Of a stretch of DNA of 64,000 bases, positions 54,877 to 64,000 are shown piece after piece. Source of the DNA: Phytophthora hibernalis. Its lineage: Eukaryota; Oomycota; Peronosporomycetes; Peronosporales; Peronosporaceae. Under the pieces are notes generated by a model. That model ran no database searches. It was not told the origin of the DNA and saw only the letters and a program-made list of their open reading frames with translations. The stretch covers positions 62,001 through 126,000 of the forward strand of contig JAAKBF010000207.1 of the NCBI GenBank assembly GCA_012656075.1, given 5' to 3'. The position numbers and the translations under genes are program-made. How positions within the stretch are numbered: position 1 is the stretch's first letter; the number at the start of each line of letters is the position of its first letter.

Positions 54877-57851
54877 TCACAAACTCATGCCAACCTGGTC
54901 GAATGTTGTTCTCTTGCAGCTCAGGATTAACCAATACGGATCGACCAACTTCCACGTCCGTCCTTCCTGGGGAACGAAAAGTTTGACCCCTGGGTTGCAC
55001 AGAACGACCGTGGAATTGAACGGGTGCTCGCTGGGGATGTCAACCCAACAATTGCGCCAAGGTTGACGTGAATCCAAAGTTGTAACTTCGGTACACCAAT
55101 CGGCAGAAGCGGGTACCCACGGCAACACCTCGAATGAATATACCAGCATCGACGGTTCAAATTAGAATTCTGCAGGGATCTCACTTTCACCGCGATCGTT
55201 CTTAAGAACCCACTTCCAGAACGGCATGAACTTGTTGCGCAAGTTGTCGGCTCGTTTGTCACGACCATTTAAATACTCATCCCACGCTTCTTGTACCTTT
55301 CGCACAAGAGTCGAGTCGAGTCGTCATCCGAGTCCCGGGTCAACAGAGCAATAGATCGCTCCACGGAAGCATTCAACACCCAATTCCCACGCTCCCACAA
55401 GGAATAACCAAGGTCGTCGCTCTCGGTGTCCACGGCAGCAAACCCTTGCGCCTGGCGCCACAACTTGACGACTCGGTATAGCTTCGGTCCACGAATCGAT
55501 ATATGAACATCAGGCATGAACTTCTCCACGTGAAAGGAGAATGCGTGGTCCGGTATGGATGATTCGGACGGCGCCAATCTGCGAACGCCCGAATACCCTC
55601 GACCGAGTAAAGCGTGACTACATCTCCAGGAATTGGGGTGGGAGTCCGGCGGTTAAGAATTTGGTTCCAACATGCTTGAGAACCCAAGCCTAAACCCGGC
55701 TCCAAGAAGGCATATGCCCACGCAACAAGCTTCTTGGATGGCCTCACGAGAGGCTGCCAACCACAGATCGCGGGGAAGACTCGGTGCAGGATCCAACACG
55801 TTGGGGTTGGTCCCAGGTGTAGTTGACAATGTTGCCAAAACCACGGTATGCTGTCGTGCCGGCCGTTGTACACGTCTTGGTGCCACACGATCCAGAACAG
55901 GCATGGAAATCGGATTATGCGTAAGGCGAACGTCTTGACTGGCATGCTCGTGATCACTTGCGTCCTACTCCGACGTTTCGAGCACTCCCGCCGTAACTTG
56001 ATCGCTCTCCTTCCCTTCCGAAGCTACGTTGTGGAACGATCGAGTTGCCCCAGGCTGCGGACCGGTAGGTGGGCTTTGGTCAGGAGATCCAGACCCAAAG
56101 ATGAAGTCATTGTCCACAGCTTCTAGGGCAATAACACTGGCAGCGCCCTCATGGGCTTGCGCTGCAGCGGCACACGTGGACCGGCGGCGAGACGTCCCTG
56201 AAAAAGACGAAGATCCTGCTGGAGACGTAGGCGATGACAGCAAATCGATGGTGGAAGTCACTGAGGACGCACTGGCAGAAGATCGAGCTGTCGTTGGCAA
56301 CGAGCCGGAATCAGCCGGCAGCGGTGTGGGTGCAGGAGTCGATTCTGAGCCGCGCTTGACTTCAGCCGATGCTGGTGAGCGACGTGAGATTTTGACTTGG
56401 AGTGAGCTCTCGGGCGATCCTGCACTGACTTCGAATTGACTGTCTTGCCGGCATGCGCCGAAGACCGAGTCTTCAATGACTTGCGATAGAAGGTCTTCCC
56501 ACCGACGACATCCTGCTGCGGACGAGCACGCTTGCCAAGCGGAGACGAAGCAGAGCGAGATGTCGATGACGGAGTCGCAAGCAAGGGGTCCGACAGATCA
56601 TCCTGATCCTCAACTTCACCCTCGCTGCTTTCGCCAAACTCGACTTCCATCTCCGTCGACTCTGCTGGAGCTGCGGTAGCAGCCGACGCCTCAACGTCGG
56701 CGGACGAGTCATCACGGAGATGATAAACTTACCGAGCAACTCGTTTGGCTAAAGCCTTCACTGTCAACGAAGAATCCGAGTCGCGAATGGCGTCCCGAAC
56801 GATGTCCACAGCATCTCCGTCCAGCCCGAGAACAGCGAGATCTCGTTCGTCAATGCAGCCATCTACGAGAACACGAACGCCATGAATTAGGAGAAGAGTC
56901 CAGACAACCGGCGAGTTCATGGGAACCTACCTTTCGACAACAGGAACAGAGTGTCTGCATCCAAATGCCGGTCGTCGACGTATTTGCGAAGCCACTGGTT
57001 GGCGCGCAGCGTCTCGGCTACCGTGTATATCATGTCTTTCAGCAAAGCTCGCTGAGTACGATCAGCTGCAGAGTCATCCTTTTGCGTCAAGTAATGGTGG
57101 AGCTGGCGAACACGACTAGCAAACAGAGCCAGGTTCTTCTTATAGTGCTCACGGTCAAGAGCGAGCTTACGCAGCAGTGTGTCATTAGAAGCATTGGCAG
57201 CTTCCAGAAGGGCCTATATTTTGTCTACGATCTCGCTGTGGGTGGCCACAACGGCCGTCTGGTCCGCGAGCTGGCGATCACTGGCAATGCGAAGCCGCTC
57301 GGCTATCTTCACCTGCTTCTTTAAATGGCCGTTTTCAGCGCATTGCAGGTGAAGGAGCAGCGTAGCAGAACTCAACTTGGATTTATCGTCGACGGTAACT
57401 CATTCTGCAGCAGCCTTGGCAAGAGGGGCGTTCGTCACTTCAGCTTGCAGACGACCAAGCTCTTCAACGAGGTCCCCAGGGTCCTCAGCTTGCTGACTCA
57501 CGACGGCAACGCGGTCTGGCACCGAACGAGCCTCGGCGATCCTACAGGGTTGCCAGGACGAACAGCACTCAAAATCTGTTGCACGATGCATCGGGTTGCA
57601 TCCGTAAGATGCGACCCAAGGACTGTCATCAGCCTCTCCGAAGACTTCTCCGACGCGTCCGTCAACAAGCCATGCAAAGCCGTTCCTTCAATTTCAGTAT
57701 GTTGAGGCGCACGCAAATGGGTCGCTTCTGGCTGCTGTAATGATACCGAGCAATCGTTGCACATGTCAGCGGAAGCAATGAGCAACGACGGGATCAATGC
57801 ATCACGTACCGAGGACTGCGAGCCGACGAAAAGGAGAACTGAGCTGGACAC
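54877..57851 (-). CDS. Antisense accessory gene of Gypsy family B (about 3 kb, intron-bearing)
   Basis: It starts about MSSSVLLFVG (57851). The coiled-coil part runs from 57590 to 56940 (LHLQCAENGHLKKQVKIAE, VRQLHHYLTQKDDS, MIYTVAETLRANQWL). An intron at 56863-56930 (GTAGGT...CTAAT...CTCGTAG) is followed by IDERDLAVLGLDGDAVDIVR. Then come an acidic/Ser-rich linker (EFGESSEGEVEDQDDLSDP) and a Trp-rich C-terminal domain: GIRAFADWRRPNHP, HISIRGPKLYRVVKLWRQAQ, LGYSLWERGNWV, and in the next frame FMPFWKWVLKND, VLPWVPASADW and YWLILSCKRTTF to a stop near 54877. In-frame stops (about 57360, 57207, 56730, 55168) and frame shifts (about 57500, 56250, 55750, 55300) break this copy. A homologue is at 1-2578. 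Function unknown. Confidence 0.6.
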
Positions 57852-58227
57852 GGAAACACGCGCTGCCAGAGGGACTGCAGCATCAGCACGGGCGGCAGCG
57901 GCGACGACGACGTCGCCGCGCTAGCGATAGTAGGCCCGCGAGCTGCAGGAACTGGCGCAACAATCGCCGCTGGATCCGCCATGAGACGACCCGAGTTCTT
58001 CATGAGCAGCGAACAAACAAAGTCCAAACAAGCGGTCGTTAGTCCCGCCATCCGAAGCACACAGCGATGGAAGCAGGGTGCAGTGACGTACCGAATTATC
58101 GTTGGAAGAATTGGTGACGCCCATACGGCGCGCAATGTCGCGCGCGGAGGTGAGCGAGCTGGAGGTCGTGACCATGAAGCGTGTGCAAGACACCACAACG
58201 CTCGCCAGGTGTGCTGGTTCGCGATGC

Positions 58228-58239
58228 GGTGGGAGAAGT
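58228..58239 (+). other. Polypurine tract of Gypsy family B
   Basis: CGGTGGGAGAAG directly abuts the 3' LTR, the expected place for plus-strand priming. Confidence 0.65.
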
Positions 58240-59224
58240 TGTGGTGTAGCGAATTGCCTCTCGCCACTGCTGCTGTCGCCACTGCTGCTTTCGTGATTGA
58301 CAAGCAGAATCCCGTTGGAGAGAATGTGCGACGGGGCGGAGATTGTTCGAGAACATCCGCGGCAGCGTGACAAGACACAAGAGCGAGGCGAAGTACGGAA
58401 CACCAAGCTCAGCGAGAGGTCGCCACCGGAACGATCTCCGGACCGTGGCCTTTGACGAGCAGTCGCTGCCGGTTGTCCAAGGAAGATATCCTCGTCGTGC
58501 CCCTTGGTGAACAGCCACAACCGGAAGATATGCCGGATAGGGCTCTTGGAGCTCTGTCAGGCAGTCGCCGAGGACTCGGTGGTTTGACAACGGACGAGTT
58601 CACACTAGATATTTGTATACGGCATAGGAAAGAAAAGTATAAAGATAAGCGCTCGCAGAGCGCAACAAACAGAGCAGATTTTCTTTCCGATCGCAAGAGT
58701 CAAGTCCGGTTACGGTAAGTGTCCGTAGCGTCTGGTCCCGCTTGATCGCCAGGATTATGCCTGCCGGTGGACACGATGGTTGAAGTAATCAAGTGTTCAT
58801 CCACCCGGCAAGTCCAAGAAGCTAGATTGTGTGATTGATTTGCTGCGTGTGCAGAGAACGAGAAAGCTCGTTCGACCGAGGGAGTGATACCGAAGCCTCC
58901 TTCCTACCTACCCGCCGGAGCTTTGCTCCGGCACCCTCGCTTACCGGCTGAAAATCCCTAGACCCTTCCTTCTGAGGGCCAGCGAGGTTTATTTGTGTGT
59001 GTGCGTGTATTGTAGACTAGCCGTGCTCGTGTCTAGTGCTGTGGAGTTGATTGGTTGCCCTACCGACAAGTCGGAGTACGCAGGGTCAGACCAACCCGGT
59101 GCTAGGGCTGAATCAAGGCCTTCAGGTCAAGACTTCGCCCAATATTCACCTCGTCTTTGCGGACGAGGTGTGTTGTGGGTGGGAAAACTAGCAGGACATA
59201 ATTCTGGCGTGTTCCTACACGACA
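58240..59224 (+). repeat. 3' LTR of Gypsy family B (985 bp)
   Basis: Near-identical partner of 45214-46197. Differences noticed: T/C in TGTAGTG/TGTAGCG, three bases in GCCGCCGCAG/GCCACTGCTG, one extra G at CTCTTGGAGC, and single changes near 58927, 58960, 59012 and 59214. Confidence 0.95.
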
Positions 59225-59705
59225 GTTTCCTTGTTATCGCCGTGTGGGTCTTGAGGGTTGAATCGAACGCTTTCTGCCGCTGGAAGCAGCCAGTCTTGAT
59301 CGCCGTGTAATCGGTATAGAAGCCACCCGCCTTCTTTCTGCGCGATCCTGATGTTATAACTGAGCATCCATACTGAGAGCTCTTGTTGTTCCAATACCAG
59401 TTTCGTCGACATCGCGATACTGAGGCATGTTTCTAGGCAATAACCTTTGATTCTGGTAGCTGGTCGCGCTTTCCACGCGCTTGCAATGGCTAGCACCTGA
59501 AATGTTCCCGCTGCCCAGATAACGGATGCTGTTTCGGTAATGGTGGAGTGAAGCTCATTGAATACATGTCGATTTCGAAGTCGCCAAAGCAGTGTTGGAG
59601 TGATCGTTGACCATATCACCCATAATGTGTCCATGGCTTCGCTGTGCTGATGAACGTTTTGATGAGAGGACAGCAATGACCACACGAAGTCGACGACAAT
59701 AAACT
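59225..59705 (-). pseudogene. ORF interrupted by the Gypsy element, possibly non-LTR retrotransposon C-terminus
   Basis: The minus-strand frame has LWVIWSTITPTLLWRLRNRH and many Trp, Cys and Leu. The W-x-RN-x-x-F pattern is common at the C-terminus of non-LTR polyproteins. It reads in frame across the GTTT duplication into 45213-45101. No RT domain is nearby, so identity remains tentative. Confidence 0.4.
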
Positions 59706-59939
59706 AATTTTGGCATTTTGTTTTTATTTGTCGTCGAACGCAAAACTATTGTTCTCGTTCTACTGTCACTTGACAGGCAGGATACGAAGTTCTATCATAT
59801 CTCACCCTGAGTCTTCTGACTGCTGAAAGACTGCGATGCCTCGCGATCGAAGAAGGGCAGAATAACCGCGCTGCTTCATTCTGTTCGAAATCAACTCAAC
59901 ACAGTAAGAAACGAAGATAGAATCATTGAACGCGCAAGC

Positions 59940-60887
59940 TCAAGTTCCTGACTTACTTGATTCCTCTCCAAGCAAGTCGAGTATGTCTGACATGAAGTCA
60001 CCGCCCTCGCGTTTGAATTTGTAAGCAGCTTCAACAGCGTCCTTGAATACCTTGACCACATTTGTCCCGTCCGCGGCCGAAACAAAACTGAACTCGAGGT
60101 TGTGCGTCTCGGCGAATTTGAACTTCTTGTTTGTTACCTGAAACGCGCCAACCAACATCGTTGTGAGCTATCAATTGACAGTGAACACATCGATTGCGCA
60201 CTGACGTTCACGTCGACGTCGATCTTGTTGGCAACTAGGAAGCACGGGATGTTCTCGCAGTACTCGCGCAGCTCCTTGTACCAGTTAGCCAGATTTTGAT
60301 ACGTCACCTTTCGCGTGACATCAAAAACCTAAGTGTGCGCATGAGATCAGCTACCAGTGTGGTGACCTGTTTACTCAGCGAGTCTCACCAGGATGCAAGC
60401 TGTTGCTCCGTAGTAATATGACGGGTGCATGCTCGAAAACCGCTCTTGCCCGGCCGTGTCCCAGAAATCTGCCAAAACAACCATTACGAGCACACGGGCG
60501 TGAAACCAGCCCACAGATCTTCTTCACCTCTGAAGCCAAGCACGCACCAACTTTCACCGTGCGCTGCCCGTTATCCCCATCAAGCTCCACCTCCTTTCGG
60601 AAGAGTGTCAGCGCAAACGTCGACAGCTGCAGCACCAACCAATGCAGTGTCAGTGCCCGGAAAGCCAACATCCAAGGAATAGACGCGGACACACCTGCCG
60701 CGGTTGGTACTCGTTCATCATGAAGCGTTCGACCAATTTCGACTTGCCCACGGCCGAGTCGCCGAGCAAAATGACCTGGCACAGGGCATATCTGTTAGTG
60801 ACAACAATTGCAATGATACTTTCCGTCATTTACCTTCACGTCCGGCTCGCCCAAGCTGTCCTCGGTGGCGTCCTGCTTCGCTGCCAT
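59940..60887 (-). CDS. RABL2: RABL2-like small GTPase, six exons, 202 aa
   Basis: RABL2 works with the intraflagellar transport machinery at the cilium base. Exons on the minus strand are 60887-60834, 60775-60695, 60626-60548, 60468-60389, 60328-60212 and 60137-59940; all introns are GT-AG and phases agree (609 coding bases). Motifs: P-loop VILLGDSAVGKSKLVERFM, QLSTFALTLF, switch II VDFWDTAGQERFSSMHPSYY, VANKIDVD (N-K-x-D) and FVSAADGTNVVKVF (SA motif). These follow the RABL2 order and wording rather than ordinary Rabs, and there is no C-terminal prenylation Cys, as in RABL2. It supports a flagellate life stage. The last codons (SKSGT) could be altered by a further intron at GTAAGT near 59955. 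Confidence 0.9.
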
Positions 60888-61031
60888 GGATGTATTCGGA
60901 TCTTGAAGAGACGCGATGCAGCACGAGAGGACCCCTCTACCCGCATATCACACTTTATGTGTGTCACCTAATTTATGTGATCCACATAGACATCGTGATC
61001 CACTCACAAGGCGACAAAACCGAGAGGAACC
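60888..61031. promoter_or_regulatory. 144-bp divergent promoter between RABL2 and Nup214-like genes
   Basis: The start codons face apart. No convincing oomycete initiator is seen in either direction, so the assignment rests on position only. Confidence 0.4.
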
Positions 61032-64000
61032 ATGGCGGAGCTGGCGACAGAGCACGTGCGCATGCTGGACGCCGGCAGACTGCGCGTGGCGTACTCGTCG
61101 CCGCTCACCACAAGCAGCTTCTCGTCCGTGGTCTCTCGCAAGATGCAGTTGCTGCAGCACGGCAACGTGTTCGGCTTGAGCTTCGTATCGACCGAGAAAG
61201 GTAGTGCGGAATGGTATTTTCTATTTAATACAACGGGGACCTCACATTTGATATTCACCCCATAGGCTTCGTGATGACTAAGAACGACGAGCTGGGGGCC
61301 TCGTGCGCCGACTACACCAAGCGGCGACAGGAGGCCTTGGACCACGGCCAGAAGCTCACGCTGGAGGAGATCCACACCCTGCCAGCGACCAAGGAGGTCC
61401 AGCTGCCTTCCATCGCCTACTGGATTGCGCTCTCTCCGGACGAGTTTACGGTCGCTGTGGCGTACGGAGAATCGGTGGCGCTCTTCGAGGTCGCGCACAT
61501 TGTGGAGGCGGTACGGCACGCAGTTTTTTCGCTACTGGAGCTTGCCGCTGTGCAATTTGTGCTGACTTGTTTGACTTGGTCTCTTTAATTAAATAATGTT
61601 TTGTGTGCAGACGTCGCCAGCTCCCTTTCACACGTTCACCAAGCTGCAGGCGCAGGAAATTGCGTGGTGCACGGACACAGCGAGTGAGCGGCTGGCGGTC
61701 TTGACGGTGGAGAAGCAGGTGCTTGTGTGTACTCGCAGGAGGAAAAGAGGTCATCGAGACACAGAGCAATGCGTCGTCCGGTACGTCGCTTAACGATTGA
61801 ACAATGCTGGTTGGTTTGAGCTAACGTTTGATTTTGGTTGGGTGCAATTCAGTTTCATGGTCTCCGTCGGGCGAACAGATTGCTGTTGGCTTGGTGGATG
61901 GAACGATTGGCGTCTACGGACGGGATACTCTTCAGAGTCTTCGATCTATCGGCCAGCCAGAGTGCTGCTCCGACGAAGGACTTGAAGGTAAGAAACGTGT
62001 GCCGCAAAAACCGCTTTCAGAAATCAGGACGAGCATTGTTATTGATGCTGCTTTATTTTTATGTAGTGCACCACGTGAACTGGGCGGAGGAGAATTTGAT
62101 TCTGGTTGGATACCAAACGTATGACGAAGGAATGGAGGAAACTACTGCTCTTGCTTGTATCTACGAGAACGACGAATTTTTGGAGCTAGACGAAGTTGTC
62201 GGATTTTTCGATGTGGAGAACCAAAGACATCAGTACTTCTCTGCATTTTTACCGGATTGGTACGATGCTTTTTGAAATCAGTAGGATGGATCAGTGTGCT
62301 AACATATGAATGCTGCTGCACAGGAGAATGTTCTTCATTGGTTGCTCTCTGAGTGCAGATATTGAGTTACTTGTTTCAGACCCGGACGGTGGCGACTGGG
62401 AACTTTGGAAGCCGCTGGAAAAGTATCAAGCACGCCTTCCCATGAACGCCAATGACGAAGAATCCTTTCCCAGGGGCCTTGCTCTCAATTTGAATTCGAC
62501 CTCGCCAGTTCCTGTTGATGAAGATGCATTTCCGCCTGTTCCCATTATTTCATGTGCCAACACTGAAGGACTGTTGGTCAACTTTGGGTTTGTTGACACA
62601 ACCGTGCACGACGCACTTGATTTTGTCAAGAGCCCGCTGCCGTTTGACAAAAAACCGACGCGTATTGCTGCAGTTAAGGAGGATCCCAAGGAAGCATCTG
62701 CCTCACCAGCACAGTCCGCAATTGACAAGCGTGCAGAAGTTAAAACAGACAACGCTGCAGCTTCAACAAAGAGAATTTCGCATGAATACGGACAGAACGA
62801 CGAGAACGAGTTTGCCGAATCCGACGGGGAGTCTTGTGATGAAGAAGAGGAGCGCAAAGAGGAGGAAGAAAAAGCCAGAAATGCTTTTCGCTCTGTTGCG
62901 TCTGATGGCTCTGCCTTCATTGTGTCGGAGCAGTTCCCAAAACTGTGTAAGTCTCTTGGAGCAACGTACGATGAAGAAGAACACAAGAGTACTCTGGAAC
63001 GTCTCGAAAAGGATGGGAAGGTACACGAGGTCGACTTTATTCGGTGGTACGTGAATTGGATCTTCGGTGATGAGTCAGATTCGGATGAAGATGAGGATGT
63101 GCCTTCATCGTCAGTGGCGAAGCCCGCTGGAATGAAATCGAAGGAAGAAATCGCGGCAGCATTCTCGAAGTTCGCTGCCAAGGAGGGAAGCTGGAAGTGT
63201 GCAGAATGCATGGTGAACAATGGTCCTGATGCGGTGAAGTGCAGCGCGTGCGAAGCACCAAACCCTGAGGCACCGAAGGTGGTGGCCCCGTATCAGCGGT
63301 GAGTGCTACATCTGCAGGCTCGATCGGTTCCGGTGGTTTTTCTTTCCCAGCTGCCGTGGGAGGCGCATCAAAGCTGTCGTCGTTTTCTTTTGGCGTGACT
63401 CCAAGCGCAAGCTCGGGATGTGGTGATCCAAGTAATCCAGCTGGCCTTTCTTTTGGCGATAAGGCAGCAACCACAGCCTTTAGCTTCCCGAGTAGCACCC
63501 CAGGAACAGGATTTAGCTTTCCAACTACCGGTAGCACGAAGCCTGCGACAGGCTTAAACGCTGGAGTTGTTGCGAGTACTTCAGCTGGTGCGCCGACGAC
63601 TGGCTTTAGTTTTGGGGATTCTTCAAGTGTTGATGTCAATGTGTCTGCTTCAGGGAAAGTGTAACTGCAACAGATGTATCATCAGTTCTTCCTTCGTCAC
63701 CGAAGAAAATTATATCGCACGAATATGGGCAGTGCGATGAAAACGAATTCGCTGAGTCTGATGGACAGGACAGTGACAAGGAAGAGGAGCGGAAGGAGGA
63801 GGAAGACAAGGCAAGTAATGCGTTCCGTTCGGTTATACCCGATGGAACTGAGTATATCACTTCTGACCAGTTCCCCGAACTCTTCAAAATCCTTGGAACA
63901 ACTTATGACGAAGAAGACCACGCGACTAAACTAAAGCGCCTAGAGAGAGACGGTAAAGTCTACGAGGGTGCTTTCGTTTCCTGGTACATCGATTGGATAC
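61032..64000 (+). CDS. Nup214-like FG nucleoporin with RanBP2-type zinc finger and EF-hand-like repeats (3' end outside window)
   Basis: Exons: 61032-61200, 61266-61510, 61611-61780, 61854-61987, 62067-62259 and from 62324, all with GT-AG borders. The first five encode a beta-propeller-like N-terminus (YWIALSPDEFTVAVAYGESV, VSWSPSGEQIAVGLVDGTIG, FFIGCSLSADIELLVSDPDG) as in Nup214/Nup159, the cytoplasmic mRNA-export nucleoporins. Exon 6 adds an acidic EF-hand-like module (about 62785-63060), a RanBP2-type zinc finger (GSWKCAECMVNNGPDAVKCS, then C; about 63190-63260), FSFG/FSFP repeats (63330-63640) and a second copy of the EF-hand-like module (about 63700-64000). One-base frame changes occur near 61735, 63300 and 63655 and look like residual sequence errors. 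Confidence 0.75.

Larger units (their letters stand above)
45214..59224 (+). mobile_element. 14-kb Ty3/Gypsy element (family B) with dual RNase H, chromodomain and antisense gene
   Basis: LTRs at 45214-46197 and 58240-59224 begin TGTGG and end CACGACA. By eye they differ by about eight substitutions and one indel. GTTT flanks both sides (45210-45213 and 59225-59228) as target duplication. A primer-binding site follows the 5' LTR and a purine tract precedes the 3' LTR. The order is gag, protease, RT, RNase H, second RNase H, integrase, chromodomain, then a 3-kb gene on the opposite strand. The dual RNase H layout is established for oomycete and plant Tat-type Gypsy elements. Two catalytic Asp residues are substituted. 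Confidence 0.93.

Overview
The window is from an oomycete genome, most likely Phytophthora or a close relative. Host genes are compact, with few short (about 70-80 nt) GT-AG introns. An oomycete-type initiator (TCATT...CATTTT) precedes one gene. A ciliary small GTPase (RABL2) fits a zoospore-forming organism. The repeats are families typical of Phytophthora: dual-RNase-H Ty3/Gypsy, Copia, PIF/Harbinger, piggyBac-like, Crypton-like tyrosine recombinase and a repeat-associated SET gene.

Layout. 1-30.6 kb is a repeat graveyard: the 3' end of a Gypsy element with its LTR (1-3433), a Copia pol tail (3434-4451), half of a Crypton-like recombinase (4716-5316), a PIF/Harbinger element with both genes and a 3-bp target duplication (9226-11565), an inverted LTR (13342-14134), an intron-bearing ORF remnant (14306-14985), a deleted Gypsy pol (14990-17490), the other half of a Crypton-like recombinase (19728-21209), a piggyBac-like element with a nested gag fragment (21290-25180) and a SET-domain pseudogene (26455-28130). 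30.6-38.0 kb is a gene island: mitochondrial ALDH, eIF5, an ELM1-like protein and Nup85, followed by an NT-C2-domain gene. That last gene is split by a 4440-bp DNA transposon (38784-43223) with a perfect 8-bp target duplication; the transposon encodes a DDE/SAP/zinc-ribbon protein. 45214-59224 is a 14-kb Gypsy element with almost identical 984/985-bp LTRs, inserted in an older ORF. 59.9-64 kb returns to host genes: RABL2 (minus, six exons) and, divergently, a Nup214-like FG nucleoporin with a RanBP2-type zinc finger and repeated EF-hand-like modules that runs off the window.

Main message. Two different Gypsy families (1-3433 and 45214-59224) carry a large antisense gene between pol and the 3' LTR. 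Both copies share a coiled-coil region, a short intron at the matching place and a Trp-rich C-terminal domain. The young 14-kb copy has a substituted protease Asp and a substituted reverse-transcriptase Asp, so it was probably moved in trans. Single-base frame breaks also occur in conserved host genes (eIF5, ELM1-like, Nup214-like), so some frameshifts here may be assembly errors. The catalytic substitutions, nonsense codons and target duplications do not depend on them.
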